64,000 bases of DNA from JBBSBL01 sp963735885 (GCA_963735885.1 CAVTMP010000008.1:310001-374000); one strand, 5' to 3'. Positions 8,580 through 19,465 are shown, numbered from the stretch's first letter. The notes: generated from the letters alone by a model not told the origin. A program made the numbers and translations.

Positions 8580-10127
8580 TCAGCTGCGCTTCCCGCGCCC
8601 GTAGAGCAGCTTCAGCACGCGCCCCAGGGCCCGCGACTTGCGCGGGCTGTAGGGGAACATGTGGACGTCCTTCTTCGGCGCGAGCTTCGTGACGAGGATC
8701 GTCTGCTGCTTGCGTGTACTTGCGGATCCCGCCGGCGCCGTGTCGCGACCCGAGGCCGGAGGTCTTCCAGCCGCCCATCGGCAGCTCCAGCGCCGCGTAG
8801 TTGAGCTGCGCGTCGTTGACCGTGACCGCGCCCGCCTCCACGCGCCGGGCGATCTCCTCGCCGCGCGCCGTGTCCTTCGAGAACACCGAGGCCTGGAGGC
8901 CGTACGGGGAGTCGTTGGCCAGGCGCACCGCCTCCTCGGCGTCGGCCACCTTCATGATCGGCAGCGTCGGGCCGAAGGTCTCCTCGGTCATGCATGTCCA
9001 TCGTGTGGTCGACGTCGACGAGCACGGTCGGCTCGAAGTAGCGCCCGCGCCCCTCGCCTCGCCTTGCCGCCGGCCAGGACCTTCGCGCCCTTGGCCTTCG
9101 CGTCCGCGACGTGGCGCTCGACGATGTCGAGCTGCGGCGGGAAGGTCATCGCGCCGACGTCGACCGTGCCGAAGCCCGGTCGGCTCGCCCTGGCGCAGGG
9201 CGCGGACCTTGTCGGTCACCTTGGCGACGAACTCGTCGTAGACCGGCGCCTCGACGTAGACGCGCTCGATCGAGATGCAGACCTGGCCGCCGTTGTTCAT
9301 CGAGTAGAACGCGGCGGAGTTCGCGGCGCGCTCGAGGTCGGCGTCGGAGAGCACGATCATCGGGTCCTTGCCGCCGAGCTCGAGCTGCACCGGGGTGATC
9401 GTCTCCGCCGCGCGGGCGAGCACCTTCTTCCCGGTCTTCGTCGAGCCCGTGAACATGATGAAGTCGACCTCGTCGATCGAGCGCCCCGCCCGTCTCGCCG
9501 TCCCCGGTGGCGACCTGGAAGACGTTCTCGGGGAGACCGCACTCGCGCAGCGCCTCGCTCCATCAGCAGCGAGGTCAGCGGCGTCACCTCGCTCGGCTTG
9601 AGGATCACGGCGTTGCCGGCCGCGAGCGCCGGGATGCAGTCGCCGAACGAGTTGGTGAGCGGGAAGTTCCACGGCCCGATGACGCCGACGAGGCCGACCG
9701 GCGCGTAGCGGATCACGAGCTTCTTGCCCTTGACGAACACCGAGGAGGTCCGGAGCTTCTCGTCGGCGAGGTACTCGGGCGCGTTCTTGGCCCAGAAGCC
9801 GAAGGCGCTGCCGGCGTAGGCGATCTCGGCGAGCTGGGCGTCCTCGTAGGTCTTGCCGGTCTCCGAGACGATCGTCTCGATGACCCGCTCGGCGTTGTCC
9901 ATGACCCACTTCTGGGCGCGGAGCAGGATCTCCCCGCGGCCCTCGAAGCCGAGCGCCTCCCAGCCGGGCTGCGCGGCGCGACCGCGCGCCGCCATCTCGG
10001 CGACCTGCTCGGCGGAGAGCTTCGGAACGGTCGCGATGATCGCGCCCGTGGCCGGGTTCTCGACCGGGATGCCGTCGGGCGCGCCGCCGTTCTGCGCGAC
10101 GGCCTCGGTCTGCTCGACGCTCGCCAT
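8580..10127 (-). CDS. NAD(P)-dependent aldehyde dehydrogenase, interrupted by about six frameshifts
   Basis: Joining the frames gives a protein of about 510 residues starting MASVEQTEAVAQNGG. It has VIGPWNFPLTNSFGDCIPAL, ILKPSEVTPLTSLLME, FTGSTKTGKKVL, ELGGKDPMIVLSDADLE, then NNGGQVCISIERVYV (catalytic Cys) and MTEETFGPTLPIM. This is a class 3/benzaldehyde-type ALDH. Single extra bases are inferred near 8712, 8992, 9056, 9176, 9478 and 9556; removing each restores the family sequence. The uninterrupted pieces are 9357-10127 and parts of 8580-9500. Intact motifs after every shift argue for sequence error, not decay. The stop is TGA at 8580-8582 in the restored frame. Confidence 0.8.
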
Positions 10128-10194
10128 CTGCCTCGCTCCTTCGCCTCGGGTCCGTGCCCGGAGGCTACCGCAGCGGTCGCGGGCCCGCGGACGC

Positions 10195-10654
10195 TCAGTC
10201 GGCGAGCTCGACGCGCTCGATCCGCTGGTCCTCCACCGGCCGGTCGCCCGCCCCGGTCGGAGCGCCTTCGATCGCGTCGACGACGTCCATTCCCGCGGTC
10301 ACCTGGCCGAAGACCGTGTGCTTGCCGTCGAGCCACGGCGCGGCGTCGGTGGTGACGATGAAGAACTGCGAGCCGTTGGTGTTCGGCCCGGCGTTGGCCA
10401 TCGCCAGCGCGCCGCGCACGATCTTGTGGTCGTTGAACTCGTCCTCGAACTTGTAGCCCGGGGCCGCCGGTGCCCGTGCCCTCCGGGCAGCCGCCCTGGA
10501 TCATGAAGTCGCGGATCACGCGGTGGAAGACGAGGCCGTCGTAGAAGCCGTCGGCGGAGAGCTTGCGGAAGTTCTCGACGGTCTTCGGCGCGTCGTCGTC
10601 GAACAGCTCGACCTCGATCGCGCCCTGGTTGGTGTGCATCGTGGCGGTGGACAT
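10195..10654 (-). CDS. Cyclophilin-type peptidyl-prolyl isomerase, one frameshift
   Basis: Restored length is about 152 residues. The N-terminal half starts MSTATMHTNQGAIEVELFDD and includes VENFRKLSADGFYDGLVFHR and DFMIQGGCPEGTGTGGPG. The C-terminal half includes ALAMANAGPNTNGSQFFIVT and WLDGKHTVFGQV. Together they carry the full cyclophilin active site: the Arg of FHRV, the QFF triplet and the Trp/His region. One extra base in the CCC run at 10457-10459 splits the gene. It is a cytoplasmic proline isomerase with no signal peptide. A TACCCT box at 10662-10667 ends 7 nt before ATG 10654. Confidence 0.85.
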
Positions 10655-10679
10655 GGCGGCCAGGGTAGCGGGCGGGGCC

Positions 10680-12129
10680 TCAGCCCCGCGCGCGCTCCAG
10701 CCGGAGCTCGTGGCCGCGCACGTCGGTGCCGTTGACCGCGCCGACGACGCGGTCGGCGTCGGCCTCGGGCACGTCGAGCAAGGCGAAGCGCTCGAGCACG
10801 CGGACGTTGCGCACGTCGTCGCCGTGGACGCCGGAGGCGGTGAGCGCGCGGAGGATGTCCTTCGGCTCGATCCCGGCGGCGCGGCCGCCGCTGGCGATGA
10901 GCTTCGCCCGGCGGGCGTCGTGCCGCCGTTGCGCGCCGGGCGATCCTCGCGCGGCGGCTTGCGGTGGCGGCGCGGGCGGGCCTCGGCGCGGACGGGCGCG
11001 ACGTGCGCGCCCTTCGCCCACGGCGACATCTTCGTCTTCGTGTGGCGCTCGATCGCCTCGAGCTCGCCGCGCCTGGCGCGGCTCGTAGAAGGTGATCGCC
11101 CGGCCCGAGCGGCCGACGCGGCCCGTGCGGCCGATGCGGTGCACGTAGACGTCGGGCGAGGTCGGGACGTCGTAGTTGATCACGTGCGTGACCGAGGAGA
11201 TGTCGAGCCCGCGGGCGGCGACGTCGGTGGCGACGAGGATCGGCAGGCGCCCGCTCTTGAAGGCGAGCATGACGCCGTCGCGCTGGCCCTGGGACATGTC
11301 GCCGTGCAGCGCCTTGACGTTCAGGCCGCGGTCGCGCAGCGTGCGGAAGAGCTGGTCGCAGCGGATCTTCGTGCGCACGAAGACGATCGCCTGGTCGGGC
11401 CGCTCGGCGCGCAGCACCTCGACGAGCGTGTCGGCCTTGTCGCGGGCGGCGGTCTCGAGCGCGAACTGCTCGACCGTGTCGATGGTCAGCGTGGCGGCCT
11501 CGACCTTGATCGTCACCGGGTCGTAGAGGTAGGCGCTCGGCGAGGCGGCGGATCTCCGGCGGCATCGTCGCGCGAGAAGAGCGCGGTCTGGCGGCTGGAG
11601 GGGGTCAGGGCGAGGATCTTCTCGACGTCCTCGAGGAAGCCGAGGTCGAGCATCTCGTCGGCCTCGTCGAGCACGACGAAGCGGCAGGAGTGCAGCACGA
11701 GCGAGTGGCGGGAGATGAGGTCGCAGCACGCGGCCGACGGTGCCGACCACGACCTGGCCGCCGGCGCGCAGCTGGGCCTGCTGGGTGCGGATCGGCGCGC
11801 CGCCGAAGACGGCGACCGACGTCGATCCCCTTGCGGCTGCGCCGTAGGCGCGCATCGCCTGGGTGACCTGGATGCAGAGCTCGCGCGTCGGCGTGAGCAC
11901 GAGCGCCTGGACCTCCGGCTCGTCGGGGTCGACGTACTGGAGCATCGGCAGCCCGAAGGCCGCGGTCTTGCCCGATGCCGGTCTGCGCCTGGCCGATCAC
12001 GTCGCGGCCCTCCAGCAGCGGCGGGATGGCCTGCTCCTGGATCGGGCTCGGCGACTCGTAGCCGACGTCGCGGAGCGCCTGCAGGAGGTCGGGCGAGAGC
12101 CCGAGGTCGTCGAAGGTCGTGTCGGTCAC
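10680..12129 (-). CDS. DEAD-box ATP-dependent RNA helicase, multiply frameshifted
   Basis: Joining the frames gives a DeaD/CshA-like protein of about 480 residues. It has a Q motif (TFDDLGLSPDLLQALRDVGY), motif I AQTGIGKT (restored), motif Ib TPTRELCIQV, motif II VVLDEADEMLDLGF, motif V ATDVAARGLDI and motif VI HRIGRTGRVGRSG. A C-terminal RNA-recognition domain resembling DbpA/CsdA follows (GIEPKDILRALTASGVHGDD). At least six one-base shifts are inferred near 10920, 11085, 11535, 11571, 11726 and 11971, and the 11820 region is also disturbed. GTG 12129 is 8 nt from a TACCCT box (12138-12143). It unwinds RNA in ribosome assembly or mRNA decay. Confidence 0.85.
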
Positions 12130-12172
12130 CGGTAGGGAGGGTAGTCGGCGGCGGGCGCCGAGCCCGGGCGGC

Positions 12173-13127
12173 CTACGCCGCGGGGTCGAGCAGGACCTTG
12201 CCGGTCGTCCGCCGCCCGGCGAGGTCGACCTGCGCCCGGGCGGCCTCGGCGAGCGGGTAGGTGCCGCCGATCACGGTCCGCAGCTCGCCGCGGGCCGCGC
12301 GCGCGAAGAGGTCCTCGAGCGCGTCGGCGAGCATCTCCGGGCGCTCGAGGCAGTGCATCAGCCAGAAGCCGACGACCGCGCGCGAGTGCCGCATGAGCGA
12401 CCCGGTGCGCACCTCGTTCTGCTCGCCCGAGGCGATCCCGTAGGCGCACAGGCGCCCGAACGGGGCGAGCGCGGCGAGCGAGGCGTCGAACACCGCGCCG
12501 CCCGCCATCTCGAAGACGACGTCCACCGGCCGGCCGCCGTTCGCCTCGAGCAGCCGGTCGGCCAGGCCGTCGGGGTCGCCGTCGACCGCGACGTCCGCGC
12601 CGAGCTCGAGCGCGAGCGCCCGCTTCTCCTCGCGTGGAGGCCGTCGCGATGACCCGGCCCGCGCCGAGCGGCCGGCCGAGCTGGACGGCGAGCGACCCGA
12701 CCCCGCCGGCGGCGGAGTGGACGACGACCGACTCGCCGGGACGGAGCTGCGCGGAGGTGCGGTAGAGGTGCCAGGCGGTGAGCCCCTGGATCAGCAGCGC
12801 GAGCGCCGTGCCGTCGTCGAGGTCGTCGGGGATCGGGAACGCGAGGCGCTCGGGCGCCGTGGCGTACTCGGCGTAGCCGCCGGTGCCGGTCAGCGCGACG
12901 ACGCGCTCCCCGGTGTCCTCGCGCACGCCCGCCACCTCGCCGCCGGGGACGAGGGGCAGCTCGGCCTTCGCCAGGTAGGAGTTCGTCCGCTGGTGGGTGT
13001 CGGCGAAGTTCATTCCCGCGCGGGCGACCCTGATCAGGACCTCGCCCTCGGCCGGCTCCGGGACCGGCAGCTCGACGAGGCGCAGGACCTCGGGGCCGCC
13101 GAACTCGCTGATCTGGATCGCCCGCAT
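12173..13127 (-). CDS. Zinc-independent MDR oxidoreductase, NADPH:quinone reductase type, one frameshift
   Basis: Restored length is about 317 residues. The N-terminal GroES-like domain starts MRAIQISEFGGPEVLRLVEL, with RVARAGMNFADTHQRTNSYL typical of quinone reductases. The Rossmann domain has VVVHSAAGGVGSLAVQLGR. After one extra base near 12632 the frame continues as VDVVFEMAGGAVFDASLAAL and ends VDLAGRRTTGKVLLDPAA. Zinc-ligand Cys residues of alcohol dehydrogenases are absent. It probably reduces quinones or enones with NADPH. It is divergent from the PfkB gene across a long palindromic promoter region, with TAGCCT at 13137-13142, 9 nt before ATG 13127. Confidence 0.85.
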
Positions 13128-13136
13128 CGGCCGGGG

Positions 13137-13179
13137 AGGCTAGACGCCGGCGCGCGGGCGCCGCGCGCGGCGTTAGCCT
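13137..13179. promoter_or_regulatory. Palindromic divergent promoter between qor-like and pfkB-like genes
   Basis: AGGCTA at 13137-13142 and TAGCCT at 13174-13179 are reverse complements and serve as the -10-like boxes of the two divergent genes. The GC-rich DNA between them is also an imperfect inverted repeat (ACGCC-GCGCGCGG against CCGCGCGC-GGCGT). The whole 43 bp can pair with itself apart from small bulges. Confidence 0.5.
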
Positions 13180-13190
13180 TCGCCGCCGCC

Positions 13191-14131
13191 ATGGCCCTGA
13201 CCGTCGTCGGATCGATCGCCTTCGACGCCGTCAAGACCCCGTTCGGGGAGCGCGAGCGCATGCTCGGCGGCGCGGCGTGCACTTCGCGCTCGCGGCCTCG
13301 TTCTTCGACGACGTCCGCGTCGTCGGCCCGGTCGGCGAGGACTTCGGCGACGACGCGCTACGACGTGCTGCGCACGCGCGGCGACGGCGACCGACGACGT
13401 CGAGCGCGTGGCCGGCGGCAAGACGTTCTTCTGGGCCGGCGAGTACGGGTGGGACCTCAACTCCGCGCGAGACCCTCGACACCCGGCTCGACGTCTTCGA
13501 GCGCTTCGAGCCGAAGCTCGTCCGGAGTCGGCGCGCCGCCGACGTCGCTGTTCCTCGCCAACATCCAGCCCGACCTCCAGCGCGGCGGTCCGCGAGCAGT
13601 GCGCGGACGCCCGGTTCGTCGCGCTGGACTCGATGAACCTGTGGATCGACATCGCCCGCGACTCGCTCGTGCGGACGATCGAGGGCGTGGACTGCGTGAT
13701 CCTCAACGACGCGGAGCTGCGCCAGCTCACCCGGAAGCCGAACCTCGTCGGCGCGGCCGCCGAGGTGCGCTCGTGGGGGCCGCGGCGTCGTCGTCGCCAA
13801 GCAGGGCGAGTACGGCGCGGCGCTGCTCACCGACGACCGCTTCTTCGCGCTGCCCGCCTATCCGCTGGAGACCGTGGTCGACCCCACGGGCGCGGGCGAC
13901 ACGTTCGCCGGCGGCTTCGTCGGCTACGTCGCGGCCCACGCCGGCGAGGACCTCTCCTCCGACCTGCTCACGCGGGCGATGGCCTACGGGACCGCGCTCG
14001 CCTCGTTCAACGTCGAGGAGTTCGGCACCGAGCGGGTGGCGCGGCTCACCGCGGTGGAGATCACCGAGCGCGTGGCGGAGCTCGAGCGCATCACGCACTT
14101 CGCCGACCGGCCGATCACGCTGCGGGCGTAG
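13191..14131 (+). CDS. PfkB-family carbohydrate/nucleoside kinase, multiply frameshifted
   Basis: Restored length is about 310 residues. It starts MALTVVGSIAFDAVKTPFGE (the usual PfkB N-terminus with substrate Asp). Later pieces in three frames read HFALAASFFDDVRVVGPVGE, GGKTFFWAGEYGWDLNS, TLDTRLDVFERFEPKLV, DSMNLWIDIARDSLVRTIEG and the catalytic VDPTGAGDTFAGGFVGY (anion hole GAGD, Asp base). Shifts are inferred near 13275, 13362, 13397, 13470, 13525, 13550, 13590 and 13790. The intact C-terminal third (from about 13800) shows the gene is under selection. The specific sugar or nucleoside is unknown. TAGCCT at 13174-13179 is 11 nt upstream. Confidence 0.8.
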
Positions 14132-14175
14132 CCGCCCGGCGCGCGTCGCCGGTCACGCCCGGGGCGGTCGGCGGA

Positions 14176-14990
14176 TCACGCCGCCCGAGCCCACGCCCGG
14201 CGCGCGGCCGGGAAGTCGCGGACCGCGTCGGGCAGCAGCGGCAGCGCCGCGCGGACGGCCGCGTCCGCCGCGCCGAGCAGGCGCTCGCGGCCCGGGCCCC
14301 AGTCGAGGCCGTAGCGCTCCCGGCGCACGGGCGGCAGCAGGCCGACGGTGAGGAGCGCGACCGGCGCGGCGAGCGGTCGCAGCGGAGCCGGCAGCGGCGG
14401 GGAGAGGACCGCGCCGGCGATCTCCCGCGCATCGTCGCTCACGCGCAGGTCCTCGGCGATCGTGCGCTCGTAGTAGTCCACGAAACGCCGGCAGGTCGGC
14501 CGGGCAGGTGCCGGCCGGGACGCCGAACGCCTCCGCGAAGCGCAGCTGCTCGGCGTGGTAGCGCGCCGCGTCGGCCGCGCCGAGCGGACCGACATACCGC
14601 CGGTAGACGAGCATCCCGGTCTCGACCAGCGTCGCCCAGACCCAGACGAGCAGCGCCGGATCGCGCGCGTCGTACGACGTGCCGTCCGGCGTGGTTCCCC
14701 GCACCTTGACGTGGAGGCCGCGCAGACGCCGCGCCGCGCGCTCGGACTCCTCCGCGCCCGCCGAAGACGATCCGGGTCGTCAGGTCGAGCGTCCCGACGA
14801 GCCGATCCCACGGGCGCTCGCGGAAGGCGGAGTGCTGCACGACCCCGGCCGCCACGACGGATGCGCGACCTGGAGCAGCAGCGCCCGGCCGCCGCCGGCG
14901 AGCAGCATCGAGCTCGCGGTTGACCGTCCAGGTGACGCTCTCGGGGCCGAAGAGGCCGGTGCCGGGCGCGGAGCGGCCCGCCCCGGTCAT
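14176..14990 (-). CDS. MpaB-like oxygenase-family protein (DUF2236), several frameshifts
   Basis: Restored length is about 270 residues. It starts MTGAGRSAPGTGLFGPESV, then WTVNRE and MLLAGGGRALLLQVAHPSVA across a shift near 14917, VQHSAFRERPWDRLVGTLDL, RGTTPDGTSYDARDPALLVW, VYRRYVGPLGAADAARYHAE and FVDYYERTIAEDL. The conserved R..H..P....H and Y/H motifs match the DUF2236/latex-clearing-protein fold, which binds haem b in characterised members. Shifts are inferred near 14480, 14770, 14860 and 14917. The function here is unproven. It is divergent from the small membrane protein at 15057. Confidence 0.75.
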
Positions 14991-15056
14991 CCCGGCGCGC
15001 CGCCGCGCCCGATCGGATGACAGACGCCACGCACGCGGGTAGCATCGCGCGCGGCC

Positions 15057-15314
15057 ATGACCTGGACCTTCATCTGGCTGCTCGTCGTCCTCAAGATCCC
15101 GATCATCGCGCTCCTGTGGATCGTGTGGTGGGCGGTGCACGCCGAGGCGGAGCCCGCCGCCGGCTCCGCCGACGACGACGGCGGCCTGCGCCGCCGCCAT
15201 CCGCGGGCGCCGCTGCCGCGCCTGCCGCGGCGCGGGCCCCACGGAACGCCCGTGGCGCTGCCGCCCCCGCGGGTGCGGATCACGACGCTGCGCGGGCGGC
15301 CGGTCGAGCGCTGA
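15057..15314 (+). CDS. Small single-pass membrane protein, 85 aa
   Basis: One clear transmembrane helix at residues 3-27 (FIWLLVVLKIPIIALLWIVW) is followed by a short acidic stretch and a Pro/Arg-rich cytoplasmic tail. No family is recognised. A TAGCAT box at 15040-15045 lies 11 nt before ATG 15057. It is located just upstream of dcd, with its own start and a 58-bp gap. Confidence 0.6.
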   Translation: MTWTFIWLLVVLKIPIIALLWIVWWAVHAEAEPAAGSADDDGGLRRRHPRAPLPRLPRRGPHGTPVALPPPRVRITTLRGRPVER

Positions 15315-15372
15315 TCGCGCGCCCCACCGGGCCGCGCGCCGATCCGGGCCGGCTGGCAGACTTGCCGCCGGC

Positions 15373-15954
15373 ATGGCACCCGAGCTCCACTCGGTCCTCT
15401 CCGACGGCGCGATCCTCGACCTCGTCGCCGCCGGGCGCGTGCGCATCGACCCGTGGGAGCCGGGCCACGTCCAGCCGGCCAGCGTCGACCTGCGGCTCGG
15501 CGACTCCTTCCGGGTCTTCCACAACCACCGGGCGGCGGCCATCGACCTCCGCGAGCCGCCGGCGAACCTGACCGAGGAGGTGCGGGTCGCGCCCGAGGAC
15601 CCGTTCGTCATCCACCCCGGCGAGTTCTGCCTCGGGCGCACGCTGGAGCGCGTCGAGCTGCCGGACGACATCGTGGCGAGAATCGAGGGGAAGAGCTCGC
15701 TGGGCCGCCTCGGCCTCATCGTCCACGCCACCGCGGGGTTCTGCGACCCGGGGTGGAAGGGGACGCTGACGCTGGAGCTCAACAACCTCACCCGGGTCCC
15801 GATCAAGCTCTACCCGGGCCTGCCGATCGCGCAGCTCTCGTTCATGGCGCTCGACGCCCCGGCGCGTCGGCCGTACGGCAGCGAGGGGCTGGGCAGCCAC
15901 TACCAGGGCCAGGTCGAGGCGACCGAGAGCCGCTACGAGGGAGGACGGACGTGA
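15373..15954 (+). CDS. dcd: dCTP deaminase, bifunctional dCTP deaminase/dUTPase type
   Basis: 193 residues with the trimeric dUTPase-like fold. GKSSLGRLGLIVHATAGFCD is the catalytic and nucleotide-binding segment, and the next strand (GTLTLELNN) carries the catalytic Glu. The tail, PYGSEGLGSHYQGQ, resembles the mycobacterial bifunctional enzyme, which makes dUMP directly from dCTP without a separate dUTPase. Start MAPELHSVLSDGAIL aligns with family N-termini, so ATG 15373 is secure. The promoter is weak (CAGACT, 10 nt upstream). It overlaps the next gene by 4 bp (GTGA), so the two are coupled. Confidence 0.92.
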   Translation: MAPELHSVLSDGAILDLVAAGRVRIDPWEPGHVQPASVDLRLGDSFRVFHNHRAAAIDLREPPANLTEEVRVAPEDPFVIHPGEFCLGRTLERVELPDDIVARIEGKSSLGRLGLIVHATAGFCDPGWKGTLTLELNNLTRVPIKLYPGLPIAQLSFMALDAPARRPYGSEGLGSHYQGQVEATESRYEGGRT

Positions 15955-16295
15955 GCGACGACGACGGCTACGCGATCTCCTACCTCGCCCTGTCGCCCGG
16001 CACCCCCGTGCACGGCTCCGACGGCGCCGAGGTCGGGCGCGTCGCCCGGGTGCTCGACAACGCGCGGGAGAACATCTTCGACGGCATCGTGTTCCGCGAC
16101 GCCGACGACGCCGAGCGCTTCGTCGACGCGCACGAGGTGGAGCGCATCGCGGAGCGCCGGGTGACGTTGACGATCCCCGCCGCGGAGGCGCGGGCGCTCG
16201 GTCCGCCGGAGCCCGGCGCGCCGATCTTCCACGCCGACGTCCGGGCCGGCCGGCTGCGCCGCTTCTTCGGCGGCGGGTGGCGCCGCCGGCGCTGA
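15951..16295 (+). CDS. PRC-barrel-like hypothetical protein, 114 aa
   Basis: GTG 15951 sits in the stop codon of dcd (GTGA). The protein has a PRC-barrel/DUF2171-like beta pattern: a small domain with GSDGAEVGRVARVLDN followed by IFDGIVFRD and a VDAHEVERIAERRVTLTI strand. The C-terminus is very basic (GGGWRRRR). PRC-barrels act in RNA processing and photosynthetic reaction centres, but most actinobacterial copies have no known role. Coupling to dcd does not suggest an obvious nucleotide function. Confidence 0.6.
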   Translation: MSDDDGYAISYLALSPGTPVHGSDGAEVGRVARVLDNARENIFDGIVFRDADDAERFVDAHEVERIAERRVTLTIPAAEARALGPPEPGAPIFHADVRAGRLRRFFGGGWRRRR

Positions 16296-16408
16296 GGCCG
16301 CCGGCGTCGTGGCCGCCGGGCCGGGCGCGCCTGCGCCCGGCCGACGCTCCGGGGCTCGGTGCCCGCGTACAGTTCTGGCCCCGGAGCGCGAGACGAGAGG
16401 AGCACGAG

Positions 16409-17740
<1,332 letters not shown>

Positions 17741-17746
17741 GACGCC

Positions 17747-17770
17747 GCGCGCGGGCGGCCGCCCGCGCGC
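17747..17770 (+). terminator. 24-bp perfect palindrome after gltA
   Basis: Twelve-base arms of pure G/C meet at GGCC, 6 bp after the citrate synthase stop. There is no T-run, as is usual for high-GC actinobacterial terminators. The next gene is on the same strand and has its own -10-like box. Confidence 0.6.
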
Positions 17771-17847
17771 CGGGTCGGGTGAACACCCCGTTGCCGGGTG
17801 ACGGCGCTCACAGTGCGGCCGGTCGGGCGGCGTAGCCTCTCGAACAC

Positions 17848-18354
17848 ATGTTCGTCACGCTCCGCACCGGCGCGAGCGCCTGGATCCGTCCGATCCGTCC
17901 CGACGACAAGCCCCGGCTGATGCGGGGCTTCGCCCGACTCTCGGACGAGTCCGTGCGGCGCCGGTTCCTCGCCCCGAAGGACCATCTCTCGCGGTCGGAT
18001 CTCGCCTACCTGACCGAGGTCGACGGCCACGACCACGTGGCCGTCGTCGCCCTGCTCGCCGCGGACCCGGAGTGCGTCGCCGCCGTCGGGCGCTTCGTCC
18101 GCGATCCGGCGCACCCGGACACGGCGGAGTTCGCGATCGTCGTGGGCGACCACGTCCACGGCGAAGGGCTCGGCTCGGCGATCGCCGAGCGCCTCGCGGC
18201 GGAGGCCCGCACGCGCGGGATCCGGCGCTTCACGGCCACGGTGCTCGAGGAGAACGACGCGGTGCGGCGCCTCGTGGCCCGCATCGCCGCCGGACTCCGC
18301 GAGGCGCACGTGGCCAACGGCGTCGGCGAGCTGGTCGTCGACCTCGCGGCGTAG
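17848..18354 (+). CDS. GNAT-family N-acetyltransferase
   Basis: 168 residues. It starts with IRPIRPDDKPRLMRGFARLS, the typical N-terminal strand and helix. The acetyl-CoA-binding region is VVGDHVHGEGLGSAIAERLA (a Q/RxxGxG/A variant), followed by IRRFTATVLEENDAVRRLVA. This resembles the stand-alone regulatory-type GNAT domain also found fused to acetyltransferase Pat. The substrate is unknown. A TAGCCT box at 17833-17838 lies 9 nt before ATG 17848, suggesting leaderless expression. Confidence 0.8.
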   Translation: MFVTLRTGASAWIRPIRPDDKPRLMRGFARLSDESVRRRFLAPKDHLSRSDLAYLTEVDGHDHVAVVALLAADPECVAAVGRFVRDPAHPDTAEFAIVVGDHVHGEGLGSAIAERLAAEARTRGIRRFTATVLEENDAVRRLVARIAAGLREAHVANGVGELVVDLAA

Positions 18355-18405
18355 GTCGCGCGGCGGCGTGGCCGGCCCCGCGCCCCGTTCGTAGTCTCCG
18401 GCCCG

Positions 18406-18768
18406 ATGGCCGAGACCTGGCGCATCACCGTCCGCGACGGGCCGCGCGTCGAGCGCGCGACGTTCTCGACGCTGGACGCCGCCCTCGACGAGGCCCAGGC
18501 GCGCGCGGTGATGCTCGCCGGCCGCCCGCGGCGCGGGGCGGTCGACCTCAGGGTGCGGCGCTTCGAGGCCGAGGAGATCGTCGTCGCCCGGATCGAGCTC
18601 CGCGGGCCCCAGCGGTGGCTGCCGAAGGTCCGCGCGGGCATGGACGTGCACGCCGACGCGAGCGTCGCGCCGTGGGTCGGCGGGGCCGAGCGGGCCGAGA
18701 TCGCGCCGGAGCCGGGCGAGGCGCCGTGGCGGGCGCTGCGCCGGGCGCTGGGGGGGGCGGAGCGGTAG
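18406..18768 (+). CDS. Hypothetical protein, 120 aa
   Basis: A mixed alpha/beta cytoplasmic protein starting MAETWRITVRDGPRVERATF. One early helix is rich in Ala (LDEAQARAVMLA). It has no signal, membrane segment or recognised catalytic motif. A TAGTCT box at 18392-18397 lies 8 nt before ATG 18406. It is convergent with the YgjP-like gene, 22 bp apart. No function is assigned. Confidence 0.55.
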   Translation: MAETWRITVRDGPRVERATFSTLDAALDEAQARAVMLAGRPRRGAVDLRVRRFEAEEIVVARIELRGPQRWLPKVRAGMDVHADASVAPWVGGAERAEIAPEPGEAPWRALRRALGGAER

Positions 18769-18790
18769 GGCACACGCCGACGACGGTGCG

Positions 18791-19465
18791 CTACAGCACG
18801 AGCGTCGCGCCGTGGCGGCGCAGCCAGCCCTTCCAGCGGCGGTAGTCCGGGCAGCGCCGCCCGACGAGCGCCCAGAACCGCGGCGAGTGGTCGAGGATCT
18901 CGAGATGGCAGACCTCGTGCCAGACGACGTAGTCGAGCACCTCCTCGGGGGCGAGCAGCAGCCGCCAGTTGAAGCTCATCGCGCCGGCCGGCGAGCACGA
19001 GGCCCAGCGGGTGCGCTGGCCACGGATGGACAGCGACCGGTACGGCGTGCCGGCCGCCGCCGTCGCGGCGTCGAGCCGGGCGCCGATCTCGTCCCTGGCC
19101 TGGCGCCGGTACCAGCGCTCCAGGGCCTCGGCCCGCTCGCGCGCGGGCACGAGGAGATCGTCGCCGCGGCGATGGACGCGCCGCCGGCCGCGCTCGGGCA
19201 CGAGCCGCAGCGGGGCGCCGAGGTAGGGCACGGTCCCGCCGCGCTCGGACACCGCCGCACGAGCCCGTGCCGCATGGGCGCGGCGCCGCTCGATCCAGGG
19301 CCGGAACCCGGCCACGGCGGCCGCCGCCTCGCGCTCGGCCGCCCGCCGCGGCAGGACGACCTCCACGGCGCCGTCCTCGTGGACGCTGACCCGGACCCGT
19401 CGCGCCCGGTCGGAGCGCCGGACGACGTAGGGGATCTCCCCGGAGCTCGGAGCGGACGAGTCCAT
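18791..19465 (-). CDS. YgjP-like (WLM/SprT-related) zinc metallopeptidase
   Basis: 224 residues of the UPF/YgjP DUF45 family. The C-terminal zinc site reads VWHEVCHLEILDHSPRFW, with HExxH and the third His, and the preceding RGQRTRWASCSPAGAMSFNW is the family signature. The N-terminal region (about 15-100) forms the beta-rich domain. E. coli YgjP is associated with restriction systems, but here it stands alone among housekeeping genes. A TAAGGT box at 19475-19480 is 9 nt before ATG 19465. Confidence 0.85.
   Translation of the reverse strand: MDSSAPSSGEIPYVVRRSDRARRVRVSVHEDGAVEVVLPRRAAEREAAAAVAGFRPWIERRRAHAARARAAVSERGGTVPYLGAPLRLVPERGRRRVHRRGDDLLVPARERAEALERWYRRQARDEIGARLDAATAAAGTPYRSLSIRGQRTRWASCSPAGAMSFNWRLLLAPEEVLDYVVWHEVCHLEILDHSPRFWALVGRRCPDYRRWKGWLRRHGATLVL

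Noticed and set aside
8580..14990. True pseudogene island or recent degraded transfer
   Set aside because: Composition matches the flanks, every conserved motif survives, and nearly all changes are single G/C insertions. Sequence error is more likely.
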